NCBI RefSeq assembly: GCF_012273895.1
Contig: NC_052102.1
Span: 10,534,002-10,598,001, forward strand
Origin: Zerene cesonia
Lineage: Eukaryota > Arthropoda > Insecta > Lepidoptera > Pieridae
Length of the DNA stretch: 64,000 bases
Direction of reading: 5' to 3'
This document shows, one piece after another, positions 25,801-40,800 of this stretch; the stretch's first letter is position 1, and each line of letters begins with the position of its first letter. Below the pieces are notes generated by a model. That model worked only from the letters and a program-made list of their open reading frames with translations, made no database searches and was not told the origin of the DNA. A program made the translations under genes and the position numbers.

Positions 25801-28800
25801 CTAACATCTAGTGTCGAATACCTTTATACTACCCCAAAGAACCTGATTACAAATAAATCTAGTTTTTAATTATGAAAACCATACCTCGCTGGTCGAAATT
25901 TTATACGCTGAAACTTTAAAGCAGTTAAGTTTTTATGAACAACCTGAAATCGTCGTAATAATAAAAAATAAGTCGTTAAAACCATGGTTTATCACTGAGG
26001 TGCACTGAAACTTCCCTTCACTGAAGGTTTAAGTGTCCTCATGCATAAGTTATTAAACATACAATAAGTGTCTGCAAATTTTTTCTTTCATGTCTTTTTT
26101 AGTGCAGAGAACAGAGATGAATTTTCAAGTGAAATTGTTTAAAATATAAAATTTCAAACTAGCATTTAGGATTGTCCAAAACAAAATATCTATATAGACG
26201 GACACTATTGACACAATAATATTAGAATACGTATACTCTGCACTGATTGAAATAAATAATAATAAAGGGAAACAAAGAGTATTCTTTTGTGTTAGTGACA
26301 TAAAATGGTTTAATATTTTTCGATCTATTTTCAATCATTTCTACAGTTATTGAAGAGGAATACAAGTTTGTCTATAAAACAATATTTGCTCCTAAAAAAG
26401 CAACAAATAATTAATGAACCATAATAAGAATTAGGTTTATAAATAATTTAAGAATATTAAATTCTGATATTCCGAGCTAAGAAATTTAATTTCTATAAAA
26501 TTCAATAATGAATCAATGTAATTCATAACATTTCATACATCTTTTAGGTTATACAAATATAATTGAGATATGTATAGGTATTTAAGATCTGTATCCTTAT
26601 ATTTTGTATGTTACACCATGAATGAATATGAGTGAAAATGAATATGAGGATTCATTCGAATGAATGAATCCTCATATTCATTCATTCGAATGAATCCTCA
26701 TATTCATTCTCTCATTCTCTCAATAAAATCATCTTGCACCAGTATTAACATTTTTTCGGTACATATGATCTCGATAGTGAGCGACAATAGAATGGTCTCA
26801 GGACGTTGACTTGTCATTGTAGCTTTTTTTATGTTAACTCTCTCGTCCTCGTTACGCTCTAGTTGTTGATTTGTGCAATATTTTGGATTACGTACTCAAA
26901 AATATCAGTCCACCATAATTGCCGTATTGCATGGCAATGTCTTTCACATTAATTTATTTTCGAAATAATTTTGTGCAAAACTAAATGTTCAATCAAACGT
27001 TTTGCGTTGATAAATAGATAATGCTTAATTACAATAATTAATACATTGCTATGAGATTCTTAAAAATCTAACACAATGTTATATATTCGGCTACACATAT
27101 TCTTCGTTTGCTCTAGATTTCTAGATGCTAGAAATGTCTTGCGTCATCCGCCGATTACTTGTGTCACAAAAACTGTTCCATTTGTTTTATCTCGATTACC
27201 ACTACTTTCAAGATAATATATTTCTAACCCTTTATAATATAAAGATGTGGATAAGAAATTGCGCGGCAAATATGCTATCTTGGTTACTTAATGCGATCGA
27301 ATTTTGTATATAAATGTTTAAGCACATAAAAGTGTCGTCATAGCAATCGACTCTCCCTCTATTTGTATCGTTTTTACATCCCTCTTCCCTTTATTTATTT
27401 ACCCAGCGTTGATATTTTCCAGATGGATTATCATTAATCATTAAACAATGAATTATTTTCAAATTTCCAAAGTATCATTAACTCCGTAGAAGATATTTTA
27501 CAAATTTCATAAATCAATGAATAATTATTTAACAATTTCCGCCTAAGTCTAATTTCTCTAATTATAATTCAGATTCAAATTATTTGTAAAATAAGGTTAC
27601 CATTTGCTATTCTAGCATAATTACATCTAAAGCATCCATTGCACGTCTAACCCAGAATAGCTAACGAATGTTTTAAGAAAATTTTACACTTTGAATGAAT
27701 GAACAAAAGAAAATTTGTTCTCTATCTTATATTCTATCTACATTATCTTTGGTTATAAAAAATCAAGACGTTGCCTCAATATAAGACTTTGATTTAAACC
27801 CACATCAAAGTGTGTTGCTTAAACATAATGCGGTTACAAGCACGCCACGCGGGAGGGACACCCGACAGCATACACTTCAAGTGCTCGATCGTAAAGAGGG
27901 CTCCGGCTGAGGCAGAGGCGAAGAGTGACGCGTGGATCGATCAAGGCCAGACGCCTACGTAGCTACGCATGTGGAACTTTCTTTTATTTAACCCTGGTGT
28001 ATGTTTGAGCTGAAAATATTGTAAAAATAGTCTGGATGTTATCATGATTTGATATGTCTTATCGTTAGGAAAGCTGATTTATTCATTTGTATTATAGTTT
28101 ATTTAGGGATTATTATAACTCCCTATTAAGGAATAATGCATGGTGATATTCCAGAATGTAGGGTGATTCCAAAAATTTTATTAAATTTTTGTAATATTTA
28201 GGGTGTAATACATAGCAGTGGTGGCTCAGTGTTGAGAACCTCGGACTTCAAAATCGATAAGTGGGGGTTCGAGACCGGGCGAGCGTGCAGAAAATAAACT
28301 GATTTTTCAATTTGATCTGTACATGTGGACAACACCAATGCTTAAAAAGGAAAACATCGTGAGGAAACCGGCATGTCCAAGAATCAAAAGTTCGACGACA
28401 TGTGACATCTGCCAACCCACACTTGGCCAGCGTGGTGGATTATGGCCTGAAGCCTCATAGGAGGCCTGTGTCCCAGCAGTGGGAACATATATGGGCTGAT
28501 GATGATGAATACTCAGGGGGAGTATTCTGTAAATACCATTTTAATCAACGCAAACCTTTCTTAAATAGAATAACAAATTTAGACAATATTCCAGCTTCGT
28601 AATATAGAAGCAGTATTTGTAAAACAAAGCAGTATTTTGATAATGAAAAATATTTGTGACAATATCGCCAGCCTTTCTATGTGAAAATATTGTGCAAAGA
28701 AACATTGTTTCGCACGTGGCACATGGTATTCGTTGAATATCAAATGTGTATTTGTCGGACGTCTGCCTCAAAAATAAGTTTAGAATAAAACATGTCCTTT

Positions 28801-31800
28801 CAGAATTTATTCAAGTAACATGAGGGATTTGCTACAGAATTACGACTTGTACATTTATAGTTATTTTATATTCTGGAACATCTATAAATCTTTTTAATGT
28901 GATCAATAAAAACTCAAATTGTGTATTAAAAAAAAATTATAACGATTTATGGAATTCGCTTAAAGTATTCACTGTTAATGCCTTCAGATATGTATTGCAT
29001 CGGAACAGTTGTTTGAGCAGCAGGGGATTAGATACAAGCTTAGATTATAGCAGAAGTGCCTGTACTACTTATATGCAGCGGTACTTAACATAGTAAAGGA
29101 TATGTCCCTCTCAACATGAGCTTCCTTCCCGAGAACGAGGGTAGAAATGAATACGCAGCTATTCGTGATATCGAGCAATAAAAATCTGTACGGTCAGCAG
29201 AAAACCGTGCTATTAGACTTGTAATGTGTGTCACATTTATTGAACATAAAACGTTGGGTATGAGTTAATCTTTGTTTTTCATAAAAATATAATACATTTA
29301 TTAAAGAATTTTATTTAGTTCTATGCAAATTGGCGCATTGGAAAAATTTTCGACCATGTATTGTTTCCATATAATATGAAAATACTGCGCATTGCTCGTG
29401 TTCAGTCATTTACCTGAAAATAACGAAGATATTTTAATCGATATATCAATATAGTTTATTTACTTTAGCCTTGACGTTTTCCAATATATTGCGATATTAA
29501 TAAATCATTTCGGACGTAGCGAACAATCCCCAACTGTTTCAAGAATAATTGGAGGTAATGATATATGAAGAAATACATAAAATAAATCGCACAGAGTAAT
29601 TTACAGAGTCCATCAAATCCAATGAAGCGAATCGGGAGGGAATGAGAGGATAATAAAGATGTTGTTATACAAAGCGAGGGACATTATAATATCACCCTCG
29701 GCCCCTGGTATTGAGGATATCGGATTTATTATGTATTGGCTCGATTTGATGTGTATGTTTATATTATGATCTATATAATATACATATAAATTTTTTGGAT
29801 AAAGCAAAGCGCATCCCGCGTCTGTCCCTATGTATGTGTGTATGCTTAGATCTTTAAAACAACACAACAGATTTTGATGTAGTTTTTTTTTATAGGTAGT
29901 GGTTCAAGGGGAGAGTTATATATATAATATCATGTATTAAACTAATCCGAATTTAACGCGTGCGAAGTCGCGAGCAAAATCTAGTCTATATATATAATAA
30001 AACAGTAAAAAAACTGTGTCTGTACGTTCAATGTATATGAAAAATTTGTGATATGAAGAGGGCTTAAAAACTATAATAGAGTACAAATCCAAAAATAATT
30101 GTAAACAAAGGAAGGCTCCTTTTTTCACCGAGTGGTTGGTATGACACATTAAAATATTACTCTAAAAGAAAAAAATTTACCGAAAAATTAAGTAGTCTAA
30201 GAGCGCTTCACATCTCCAAATTACTACAGGATCTAAAATTTGGTATTCATTGCGAGTAAGGTATTTGCATTGGAATAAAAGTCCCTAATGTATACTAAAT
30301 GCTTATCCTATGATTATTGGCCTTGTATCCTGGAATTTTGTCTTTTAGATTGATGTTTATGCCCTAATAAACCCAATAGTGTTATAAAAATACAGTAACG
30401 TATTTAAATTATTAATATTAAAAAAAATAGTTTTTTTGATGGTAGTGAGTTGAACCAATTTTTCTTTGTAAATAAATTAATATTTCGAATTTATATTCAA
30501 TGACACATTATTAAATATTGCAAGCATTTGTATCGTAAGTTACATTCAAAAAACGTACAGATTATCTTAAATCGTAATCTTTACAATATAAGTTGTGCAA
30601 AAATTAGACTCTCTGTCATATAATTTGTAATAACATCAAAGTGGTATTAAATATTTAACCGTAATATAAAATAATCAGTCGAGAAGATGTAAGGGAAAAG
30701 TTATAGCGACCCAGATGTTAAGAGTTTTGGCAAGTACACGCTCAAGGCGGGACAATCTGTTGCGATCGGACAAGTCGCAAATATTGGAAGTTACTCTTGA
30801 TTACATTGCGTTCATCATCCTCTTCTCCGGAGAATGCGTAATCACATCCAAGCGTCCCCTATGACAATAGACTCGGATAGAGTTGTATTAAGACAATTTG
30901 TCGATATAAACTTGGCCAGTAAATCTTTTTAACTGTTGGGGTCGCTGTGTACATAGGTAGGCAGATATTTTTGCGTATTGTCTCACTAAATTACTAGGTT
31001 CGGGAGATAGGATGGCATGCCAGACAAATTTATGGAATAAACAAGACATTGAACGTCCTTTTTAAATAATGGAGGGCGATTTTATATTGAACATGCATAC
31101 AAACCTTATCCTGAAACTGATGCTTAGGTATATAACTATTTCAAAATAGCTGATTTAACAAATTTATGAAGACATCACAAAATTATGTGGCATAAAAAGC
31201 TTCGCGTATGAAAATAAAATTTATTTTCGATCAACCTTAACAAGATGAATATTTCATAAAGCAGAAGAGATTTCGCCATTGATATTCGACAGGCGAACTA
31301 ATTAACACCTTTACAATTCAGTCAGGTCCCTCTTATCTTAGATTTTATTGAAGTACTGAGATTTTGTATTAACTATCGTATCTTTACTCTTAGATATTCA
31401 ATTTTGATAAAATAGAAAACCAAATTCCAAATATTGATTTAAACTTTGCTATTACTAACTGCGCTAAAAGTGTGTAAACAACACTTTATAGCTTTAATTT
31501 AGAATGCGTTAAAGCATTTCCAAACTGAGTTATTGTAAACTGCCGTTGAAATTTTCAAATCTAGGAACTAGTCAATTTGAGCTATCAATGTGAAATGGTT
31601 CATTATACCTTTAGAATAAGGTTAGAAATTGTTTGTTCCCATCTTAGTTATATTTGCAGCCATGCCAAGTGTGGAGGCTGTTAATTTATCACAATGATTC
31701 ATATGTCCTGACAATTTGCGTTGTTTTTTGTTTAAGTTGCTTTGCCAGCGGATTTCCGTGCGTATGAATGGCGAGCCAAGACGAATGAATTAGTAATTTA

Positions 31801-34800
31801 ACTGTCTAATGGTTTCAGTCGTAGATGCTACCTTACGGGATTTTGTGTGTCAACAAGGTCGAAGACACTGTTCCTTTTAAATACACACAAGCAAATCGCC
31901 TTTCCCCCGGTTGATTCCATAAAATGTTATGTCTCCGAGATAGCTACTAGTTCTTTTAGTGATTGAATTTATAAAAAATTAAATAACAGAACTTTCATCT
32001 CCATTTCATTTTAACTGGAATGAGTGGAAGATTTATCTATAATTGGTCAGATCATCGTCGGTTGGATAGCGGTACAAAAACAAACATTTGTTGTTAATTG
32101 ATAATAGTATACTTAAAATAAGTTTATAATTTATTTGACATAGCAAATAGCGAATCATGCTACTACAACTACATATAATCAAAATAATCGTTTCCACAGA
32201 GCTTTTTTGGTAGTTCATTTCCTATTCACAATTATGAGAAGTCAGTGAACTTTGTTGTTAAATATAATTTGCTCGTCAAAATCTAATTTTTAGACTATTA
32301 TTATTTTTCCGTTTGGCATATTCCAATGCTTTGTATTGTGTTTTAAAGGTTAAACCAAAAGGGAGTTCAAGGTGATTAATTCATTTTCGGTCATCCAACT
32401 TCGATTCATAAACAAACACGTGTTTATCCAAGCGTTGTATGAATAACATTTTTAATTTCCTTTTATTTCCAATAGACCAATCGTCAATTAGTTTTCATTT
32501 CCATATACATGTATTTATTCAAGCACCCATCTAAAACCCGTGTTCCATCAGTCACATGTATTCCATACACGTCCATGGAGCTGACAAAGAAAATGAACGA
32601 AAACAAGAGTATAAAATGTAACAAAGTATTTTATTCAATGGGTCTGTTATTTTACATGGTACCCTCACAACCCCATAGCCTGAGGTATTTGTACTGTAAA
32701 CACTTCTTATCGTGTGGGGGATCGTACCGTGCTCACATTTACAGATTACAAGGAAATAAACAGCCTCTTCAGCTCTTAGGACCTCTGCGTTATGAGATGT
32801 CACAATTAGGGTGAACCTAGGAAGCACTGTGGGTAAAGTAATATACATATTTGAATTAATATTCGCAGTGAGTTATACTTCTCCTCTTACGTATCCTTTA
32901 AAATCAAGATAGATAGGATAATTAAGCATTTACCATAATAAATTTAAATTGTACTATATTAAATTGACGTAGTTTAAGGACAATTGTTAATAACGTAAAA
33001 CAAAGGAACAGAAATACATTAGACGCTGTAGAATTCAAAAACCATACTGTTTACCTGGAGCACGATCTACAATCGATACTTTAATTACCCCTTGGTTCTA
33101 AATCGAGGTACCATTACCACCCATTACGCTATTTACCATTGTATCCAAACGGCGGTATCTGAAGTCTACAAAATCGATACGAGAGCCGTAGCAGGACGCG
33201 CGCCGGTTTATGTTCCTCGCACGTGACTCAACTTGTTGCAGACACAGGATACCGGTCATGGAAAATGGCTATCTTGGACATCTTATGGCTAGACTTGATA
33301 ATCCCCTGCCATATATGATTGATATGGTTCCCATTTGCTCCTGGAACATGGGAAATGGAAATATTTAGCTTGAATTAAACCGCCATTTGTATTTTCTTAA
33401 TGTAGTACATATATATCTGTAATTGTAAATCTAAAAATATAAGCTGGCTTATGTAATTTTATATCTAATGATATAAAATTACATAAGCCAGCTCCGTATC
33501 ACAAAACACGCTCAAGAATTATAATCTCACCTATGTCATGGATTTATTCTTTTCGTAACCCAAATTTCAACAATATATTATGTTGTGTCCGTGAAGATAG
33601 ATGTTGGTAAAATATTTTAGTATTTTGTAGCAACCCTTAAATTGTCACAAAGTGCAGTTTGTTGGGGATGCGTTATGTCTCAGAATCCAGACGTATTTAT
33701 AAGTTTTGCACTGCATTAATTAAAATTAATACAATATACTTGCTTTCTAACGATGGATATAAATAAAATATTTTTGGGTGACTTTCACTTTAAAATATTT
33801 GAAAAAATGTGATTACATATTTTACTACTACACACTTGTTACGTGGATTATTACACTTCATAACCTAAATTTAATCTTGTTCCCCATAGGTATACACGAT
33901 TTCACCTCCCTTTATATTATCAAGTTAGCATTACATATACACTTCAAACTGCCCAATAATACGTTGTTATATAAACCTACGACCGAGGTCCACACAGGGC
34001 GCCAAACAGTCCTCTAAAGCCTTGCAAGTTCAAAGGGGATGTACACATTATTTATGCCTTTCAGCTTAACAAAATAATAAGGATATTACATTATTTAAAT
34101 CGCGGTGTCATTTGTCGACATAATGCTGCGTAGAGATTTTATTTGTGGTTGAGGGGAAAGTTTTATTGAGGAAAGTGATTTATCACGGCGGCGATATGAT
34201 CTATGGAGTGCAGACATCCGGTGTTATCTTGAAATTCATGCTCCTTTGATGGAGTTCCTTTGGGTTTGTGCGTTACTGCTTAGTTTTTTTTTGTTTTAAT
34301 GTTGTAATTCAACTTTTTGTCATACGAGTATTTGCATGAGTTGTAATAGAACAGAAGAAAGACGCCTCGTACGGTATTTCCATGTTGCTCGCACCGGTTG
34401 AGCCCGGCTCACTCCTGGAATTCCCAGTTATTTACTTATTACTGCAGGGGGATCGAGTCTCGGGGTTGTTGCCCGCATCGATCGCTGCACCACCGGCGTT
34501 ACCGGTGCACGAGGTTACCATTGCTGCAGCCCGTTATCTACCTGATCATTTGAAAAATGGAACGTTGCAAAATGTTGAGCTATTTTCTACTTGACCTTCA
34601 AGGGCTATTGATTTATTGCGTCAAGGAGGCGTAATCTTAAGTGTTAAGAGCTGTTCAATTCATCATCACCGGATTTGAAGTACGGGAAATCAATCGGAAG
34701 CAATTCGAGTGGCGAAACAAATTCAGCGTGGCGTTGCCGGCTGTTAATTGGCTGCGGGTGGCGGCGCCGAGACGGCGGCGGAACCGCCGCATACCCTCCT

Positions 34801-37800
34801 CGCGCCCTCGCCATACTAACACCCGCCCGCCCGTTTTTATGAGCGAGAGAAGCCCACCGAGACCCGCGCTAGTCTGGGCGGCTCTTAAATTAGCTTGTCT
34901 TTGCCCACCTGAAACCTTGCTAGGTGTACCTAACTGTCTACTTATATTCTGTAAAATCGATTTAATTTAAAAATCTAATTTAACATATTTTCGTCTGGTT
35001 ATACTTTCACACCGTTGGCTACAATTATAACTGCATCAGATCTATTAAAACGTAAATACTATTATGTAGCAAGCTTTATTGTGTTACCTTGGGATAAACT
35101 TGTCGCGGCGAATAGGAAAGGGAAACATTATTTTTCCATTTGGTGGGCTTATTTTCTTGTACGGGTTATCAAGTTAGGGACGGTAGCGCAAGGGGTGGCC
35201 AGAGGGTCTGCAGGGTAGGGGAGGGTAGTGCGGGGCGTAGCTATCGACCGGTCGCCCTCCCCCCGACTCGTTCAGTTTCCGGGCGAGAGTCGCGCAGTCC
35301 GCTTGCTTCGCGACGCGACTCCGTCACGTATTAGATAGTTAATTTCTAGCCGCCACCATGCTGATAGGACTCGTTCGTGACTCGGTGATGCAGTGCTTCT
35401 GCCACTCATGCAGAGCGCCTGTACTTCCAGCAGGTTGGATTTGCTGCCGTTGGGATATTGGATTTTCTTGTATTACCGGCATTGCTGGCTCGCTCACCGG
35501 TGACAAACGCCCATTGTCTTGCCTTACTCATGTGCTTTGTATGAATTATAATTCGTTTCTTGTTTCAGAGATGATAAGAAAATTCTGTCTGTGGACGTTA
35601 AAATCATGAGGTAACATCTTAGTAAAGTCAATGTAAAATTGAAAATTGATACGATGACGTTTTCGTTTCTATGACAATTTCTATGATCTTAAGAAGGATG
35701 CTAGATTTGTTTGTAGTGAAAGCTAAATTTAAATTATTAGTCTGTCCTATGTGTTTATCTTAATTTTCGAAAGATTCGTAAAAATCCCATGCTTGAAAAC
35801 AACTAAAAATATTGTAGCTGAAACGCCGGCCGGCGAAGCCAAACGAAGAACGCCCACACCGGTATCTAGTCCACGTGGGGTGAGGCTGTATAGAAAAAAT
35901 CTAGTCAATAATGTCGGCGTTTCTACATTAATTGTTTTTAACTTAAAAGTTGTATTTGATAAATTTTAAACTATTAACACAATTCACAGTTTTCGGAATG
36001 GTAGCTTAATAGGTGGTTTCTTCCATCTGTGATTCCTCTGCTCTCTCAAACCTCTGCGTATACTACTGGTGCCAGCTGTGCCGTTGCTGTATATTGATTT
36101 AACATTACTGCATAATGTCAACCATTTTGTTCTGTAGGCTGGAACATCCACCATTTTGTGAATTACATATTACGTAGATTTGTTTTTTCTAATTCTCACT
36201 TCTGCAATTCTTCTAACAGTCTGTATTTAAAATTTTTCAGCTTGTAAGAAAGGGCATTTCATCCTTTTCGAATTATTTTCATGATTAAATTAACGCCCCC
36301 ACTTTGTGAGAATAGCTGAAAACGATGTTGTCCTCACATATTATAAACTTTATTAATTCTACGCACGCAAGTCGCACATAATGATTGCTCTTTTTCATGA
36401 GCTCTTTAGTATTTCAGTCGTCGAGGGTCTCGTTGGAATTCAGTAAATCTTAATTGGCTGCCACATCACAGCGGATGATTTAGTCATTTGCAAATAACAT
36501 TGTTTGTATTTAAATTGTTAACATACCCTTTCATTAACATGTATTGGGGAGCAAAGATGACATAATTGTTTAGGGTGACATTATTAAAGCTGAGTTTAAT
36601 TGGCTCAACAAGTTTAGCACCCTCCTGATATTTGGCTAATGTGATACGGGTTTGTGGATCCCCTTTATCAGCTCTATCTTTTGTCACCCTCGTATCATAT
36701 TCCTCTGCTCTTAATTACGACAAATCACTGCTATTATTTGTACCCAATCATGACACTTCTTAATAATAATATGATCGAAATCAAAAATTATATAAAAATT
36801 TAAACGACATGCTTCACTGTCTTGAAGTTGTGTTGATCGACGATGTCACCGTGATGCATTGCGGTTGGGAGCTTTGCGTGACCGACGTACTTACACGTAC
36901 TTTTCCCATTTTCTGTTCACGACACCGTTTAAAAATCAACATTCTTTACTTGGGCACATTTATGATTAATACGGCTAATTTAAACTATGTTGTCATTATG
37001 TATTGCGATCATGATTGTATTGATTTTATTGATGATTTTATATACATGTGCAACCATCTAATAAACAGTTATATCCAAAACAATATTAGATCAAAAGAAA
37101 TTCTTTTAAAGTATGTATGTTTATAACTTTTAAAAATGTCAAGTAAAACATTATTCCAGTTTATGCTGGAACTTAAAATAATAACTGGCGAGTCGGAGAA
37201 TGCGCTATCACATTGAATATGCAAAGGCTTTAAATAGGACAGCATATTTTAATTACAGCCCGAGCTGGCTTCACACTAAGAGAATAGAATGTGAAGTGGC
37301 CGAGCCTCCAGAGAATTATCTAGAGTTATATGAATATACCACGTTTGTTTTCCAAGACTTCAATAACATTTAGCAGTGGCCTTAATCCCAAAGGATTTTG
37401 TAGCAGACACTGAATTCCCCTCGACTTTAAAAGGTATGTTTAATAAGTTATAAGTTTTCATGTCGTATCGTGTGGCGCCAGAGGGGGCCGCCCTTTCAGT
37501 TGTAATTTAACTTAAAATATTTATGTTGATTTCTGTTTTACATCCATTTCATGACATTGCGTTTTCTACTTGGAAATGTTGCTTTTGTTTTCAAATGTTT
37601 GGTTTTTTTTATAAAACCAACATATTTGCGATGAACAAATATTTCGGCGTCATTTTTTAATGATGGTTTTATTGTATGACGACACTTCATAAAATGTTTG
37701 TCATTCCAGAAAATTTCTACATACCATTTTTCGTTACTTCGCTTAGAATTAATAACACTTGCGTAAATCCGCATTATGTCAGTTTCAACCGCATTAGCCA

Positions 37801-40800
37801 GGAGCTGACCTCGTATCTTGTGACGTAAGGCTTCCACTGCATTGTCGAACTTTTCTGAACGTGACCAGGATGCACCTTTGCTTAGATCTTCTTTAATTTA
37901 TTGGACTTCAGTACCTCTATCTCTATTAGTATTTTTCTTAATCTTTGTTGATTGTTGTTAACTCCGTTTATGAATAACATCAGTTCTAGGATTCAGTTCT
38001 ACAATTTCACTTAATTATTTATTTTTAAAAATTCTAAATAAAGGTTATATACGTTCGTTGTATAGATCAGCCTTGCATCTATTTTGAATTTGACATTCTA
38101 TTAATTCGACTTGGAATAAAATTGTTTATATCTTTCGCTTTTTATTTTTTAAATTAATCTTCGAGAATTCCACTTCCATCGTCTATCTTGTAAGCCGTGT
38201 CTCAGCCTTACCGTAAGGGATTATCTGTATTTGCTGGAATATTTTCCGTCGATCCCCCATTCTTATCACGTACTGGCCTCTCATCTCGCGCTGTCGTGCC
38301 GTCGCCTTATTACTTCTCAACTATTGCTTTTCGTGGACTAACTATACCTTTATATCTACCGTAATACGATTTATGTCGTTCCAATTTTATTTTGACCTTT
38401 TTCTTAGTGGATTTGATGCTTCATCTTTCTTCATTTATTTAATTACCGCTTCTTTTATTTCTTATTCGATAATGTATTTCAGAGTAAATTATCTAGTTTG
38501 AATTTATTTCACTTGCAGTTAGCAAAGTGCAAGCTATATGGCGACAAAATCGATAACTCGGCGTGTCACGCAACCATCCGCGTCCTTTCATTAGCTACGA
38601 TCGAAATGCTGTTTGAATTACTTTACTGACCGAATTTGTCCTAATGGCATTTCAAAGCACCCTTATAACTTATGATGATGGGTTTACGTTAAAATATTCT
38701 CTATACTTTTTTATGAATGATTATATAAAAAGATTCTTCGTAACCTACTTCTACAATACAAGTCAACTCTGTATTTGAAATGAGACGTAATTCAAAGAGA
38801 TGAACTACACGAGCTTCTTTGTTATTTCTTTTCCTTTGCTTTCGGGCATCGATTGTACTTGGAACTGGAGCAAATCAAAAGGGAAAAACTTTTACAAACG
38901 TCACGTTTCTATTTCAATTTTTGTTTTTATTCTCTAGGGATTGTGATGGTTGTTGATGTATTGTTCTCTACAACGATAGTGCCAGTCGAAACGATAAACT
39001 GTAATTAAGAAGCTTATTTTGGCAAGGCAGTGGGTATGTCCCTAAGGGAGTGACTGGCGATGCCGGTTTGAACTCGCCCTCACGTTATCGGTTTTTCTTA
39101 GCGCATCGGCGGTCAGCACCAGTGAAGAAACCCGTCGGAAAACCAAGAACTAAACAACCAAAGAAAGTCAAATTCATCAGTAAGTTTACATCGGTGTATT
39201 GTGTTTCATGAAAGTTTACCTGCACTTACATAGCTTTTACAACACGTTTTACTTTGCAGTTCGTAATTTGCGCACCTTTTATGCTTTACTAAAAACGAGG
39301 CGGCTATAACTTCAGCATCAACCGACACGCTCTATAAAGTAACTCCATGTCTGGGGAATAAGTCGTATCTTTGCATAGAAAGATATATAGCTCGGGTGTG
39401 TAAAATCGGTATGACTCATTCGTGGGGAGGCTCACCCTCCTCGTTATAACTCAACAGGCGTAGGTCTAAGGGACTAAACGAGTCGACCTTGAGAATTGCA
39501 TTACTTCAACCCAAGTGCTGCGGCTTGTTCGACACGTTTTTAAAATTCAGACCATAGAAGAGGGACCGTACCTTAATTATGTCCTTAAATTGTCCCCGTG
39601 AGCGTGGGGTGTTAATTGCTCCGTAATCATAATTTAATGTGTCTGGGTATTTGCGTAATATCGCGTCGTGGCCCTTTGTTTACTGAAGAGAGAGGCTCGC
39701 GTTGTTGTTTGCTTGTGGTAGTTAACAATAATTATGTTGACTTACAATATACCATAAAGATTCATAATCAAGATTGGTTTCTTGAAGATTCTAGTTGGAA
39801 ATATGACGAAATTGAAAAAAAATCTTATTAAAACTCGCAGAATATAGCCTCGTTAATGCTAACGTTACGGTCCCTAATATCATCCGCGAAGGTTTTACAA
39901 ACTTTCATTTTGAAAATGTTAGAACATTATCCGATAAATCCGTTTCATCAAGTTCCTTTTACGCTGTAGGCTTTTAAACAACTTTTACATTATTGAAGTT
40001 TTTAATACACAAGCACGGATTACTTTTGTTTCTTGTTTTGATGGAAATGTTCCATCACTGATCATTGTGTTTGAGTTTTTAATAGACGAGATTTTCATCT
40101 TCAGTATTTTTATATTTTCTTGTTTTATGTTTGCTTTTGTATAACCTTTTCATATTTCACTCGTGTTTCAAACTATTGTTAGATCGTCTGTCGTAGACTA
40201 TTATAGTTTCAATAAATGATAAATATATCTTTCTTTTCGATTCCTTATGATTTTTATTTTCGAAACATATGGCCTGCTGTTGGCTTTTCCAAACAACCCT
40301 TTCTATTGCAATTAATGACTGTCGGTAATACGCAACAGTTTACGATTATTTAATGAAGAAACAAGCTGACCTGGCAAACGGTGTTCTACCTTACTCTTAT
40401 CATTCATGGGGATATATGCACATAATTTTCATGACAATCGGTCCTGCCAGAAGAGTTTCCAATTAATATTGTAACATGACAGATTTATATAAAGAGATCA
40501 AGCAAAAGAAAAGAAACTAAGCAACTCTGCCTATAATTCAAACACCTACAATAAAAACTTATTCTATAGCCACTGAAATCCGCTGCCAAGAGATGTCTAA
40601 GGGCGGTCTGGCGTACGAGGTGATTCTCGCCGAGCCGGTAGGTGTGCCCGTGCCGCGCCGCGCTGACTCGCCCGAGAAGACTCCCTCTGTTGAGGAGATC
40701 CAGGAGAAACTTAAAGCGGCGGAAGAGAGGAGACGTGTATGTATTTGTGATGTTTATGTTTGTATATAGTCATTATATATATAGTATAGTCATTGCCTGT

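Larger units (their letters stand above)
25584..34379 (+). other. Stathmin intron DNA, middle part
   Basis: AT-rich intronic DNA. Apart from the listed SINE, Helitron and hairpins I see no exon. A GC-richer patch at about 27835-27960 and another at 30690-30890 have no open frame of note; they could be regulatory or old repeats. Confidence 0.5.
35434..40569 (+). other. Stathmin intron DNA, last part
   Basis: AT-rich intron with the candidate cassette exon at 39102 and a possible weak exon near 35818. Otherwise only a decayed Helitron-like piece near 40363 was recognised. Confidence 0.55.

Noticed and set aside
34382..34970. Two open frames in the GC-rich block before the stathmin start exon at 35358
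   Set aside because: No splice geometry or recognisable motif; Arg/Pro-rich content follows from base composition. Treated as promoter region.
36809..37126. 105-codon plus-strand frame in the stathmin intron
   Set aside because: AT-rich, no motif, no splice context; of the length expected by chance over a 26-kb intron.
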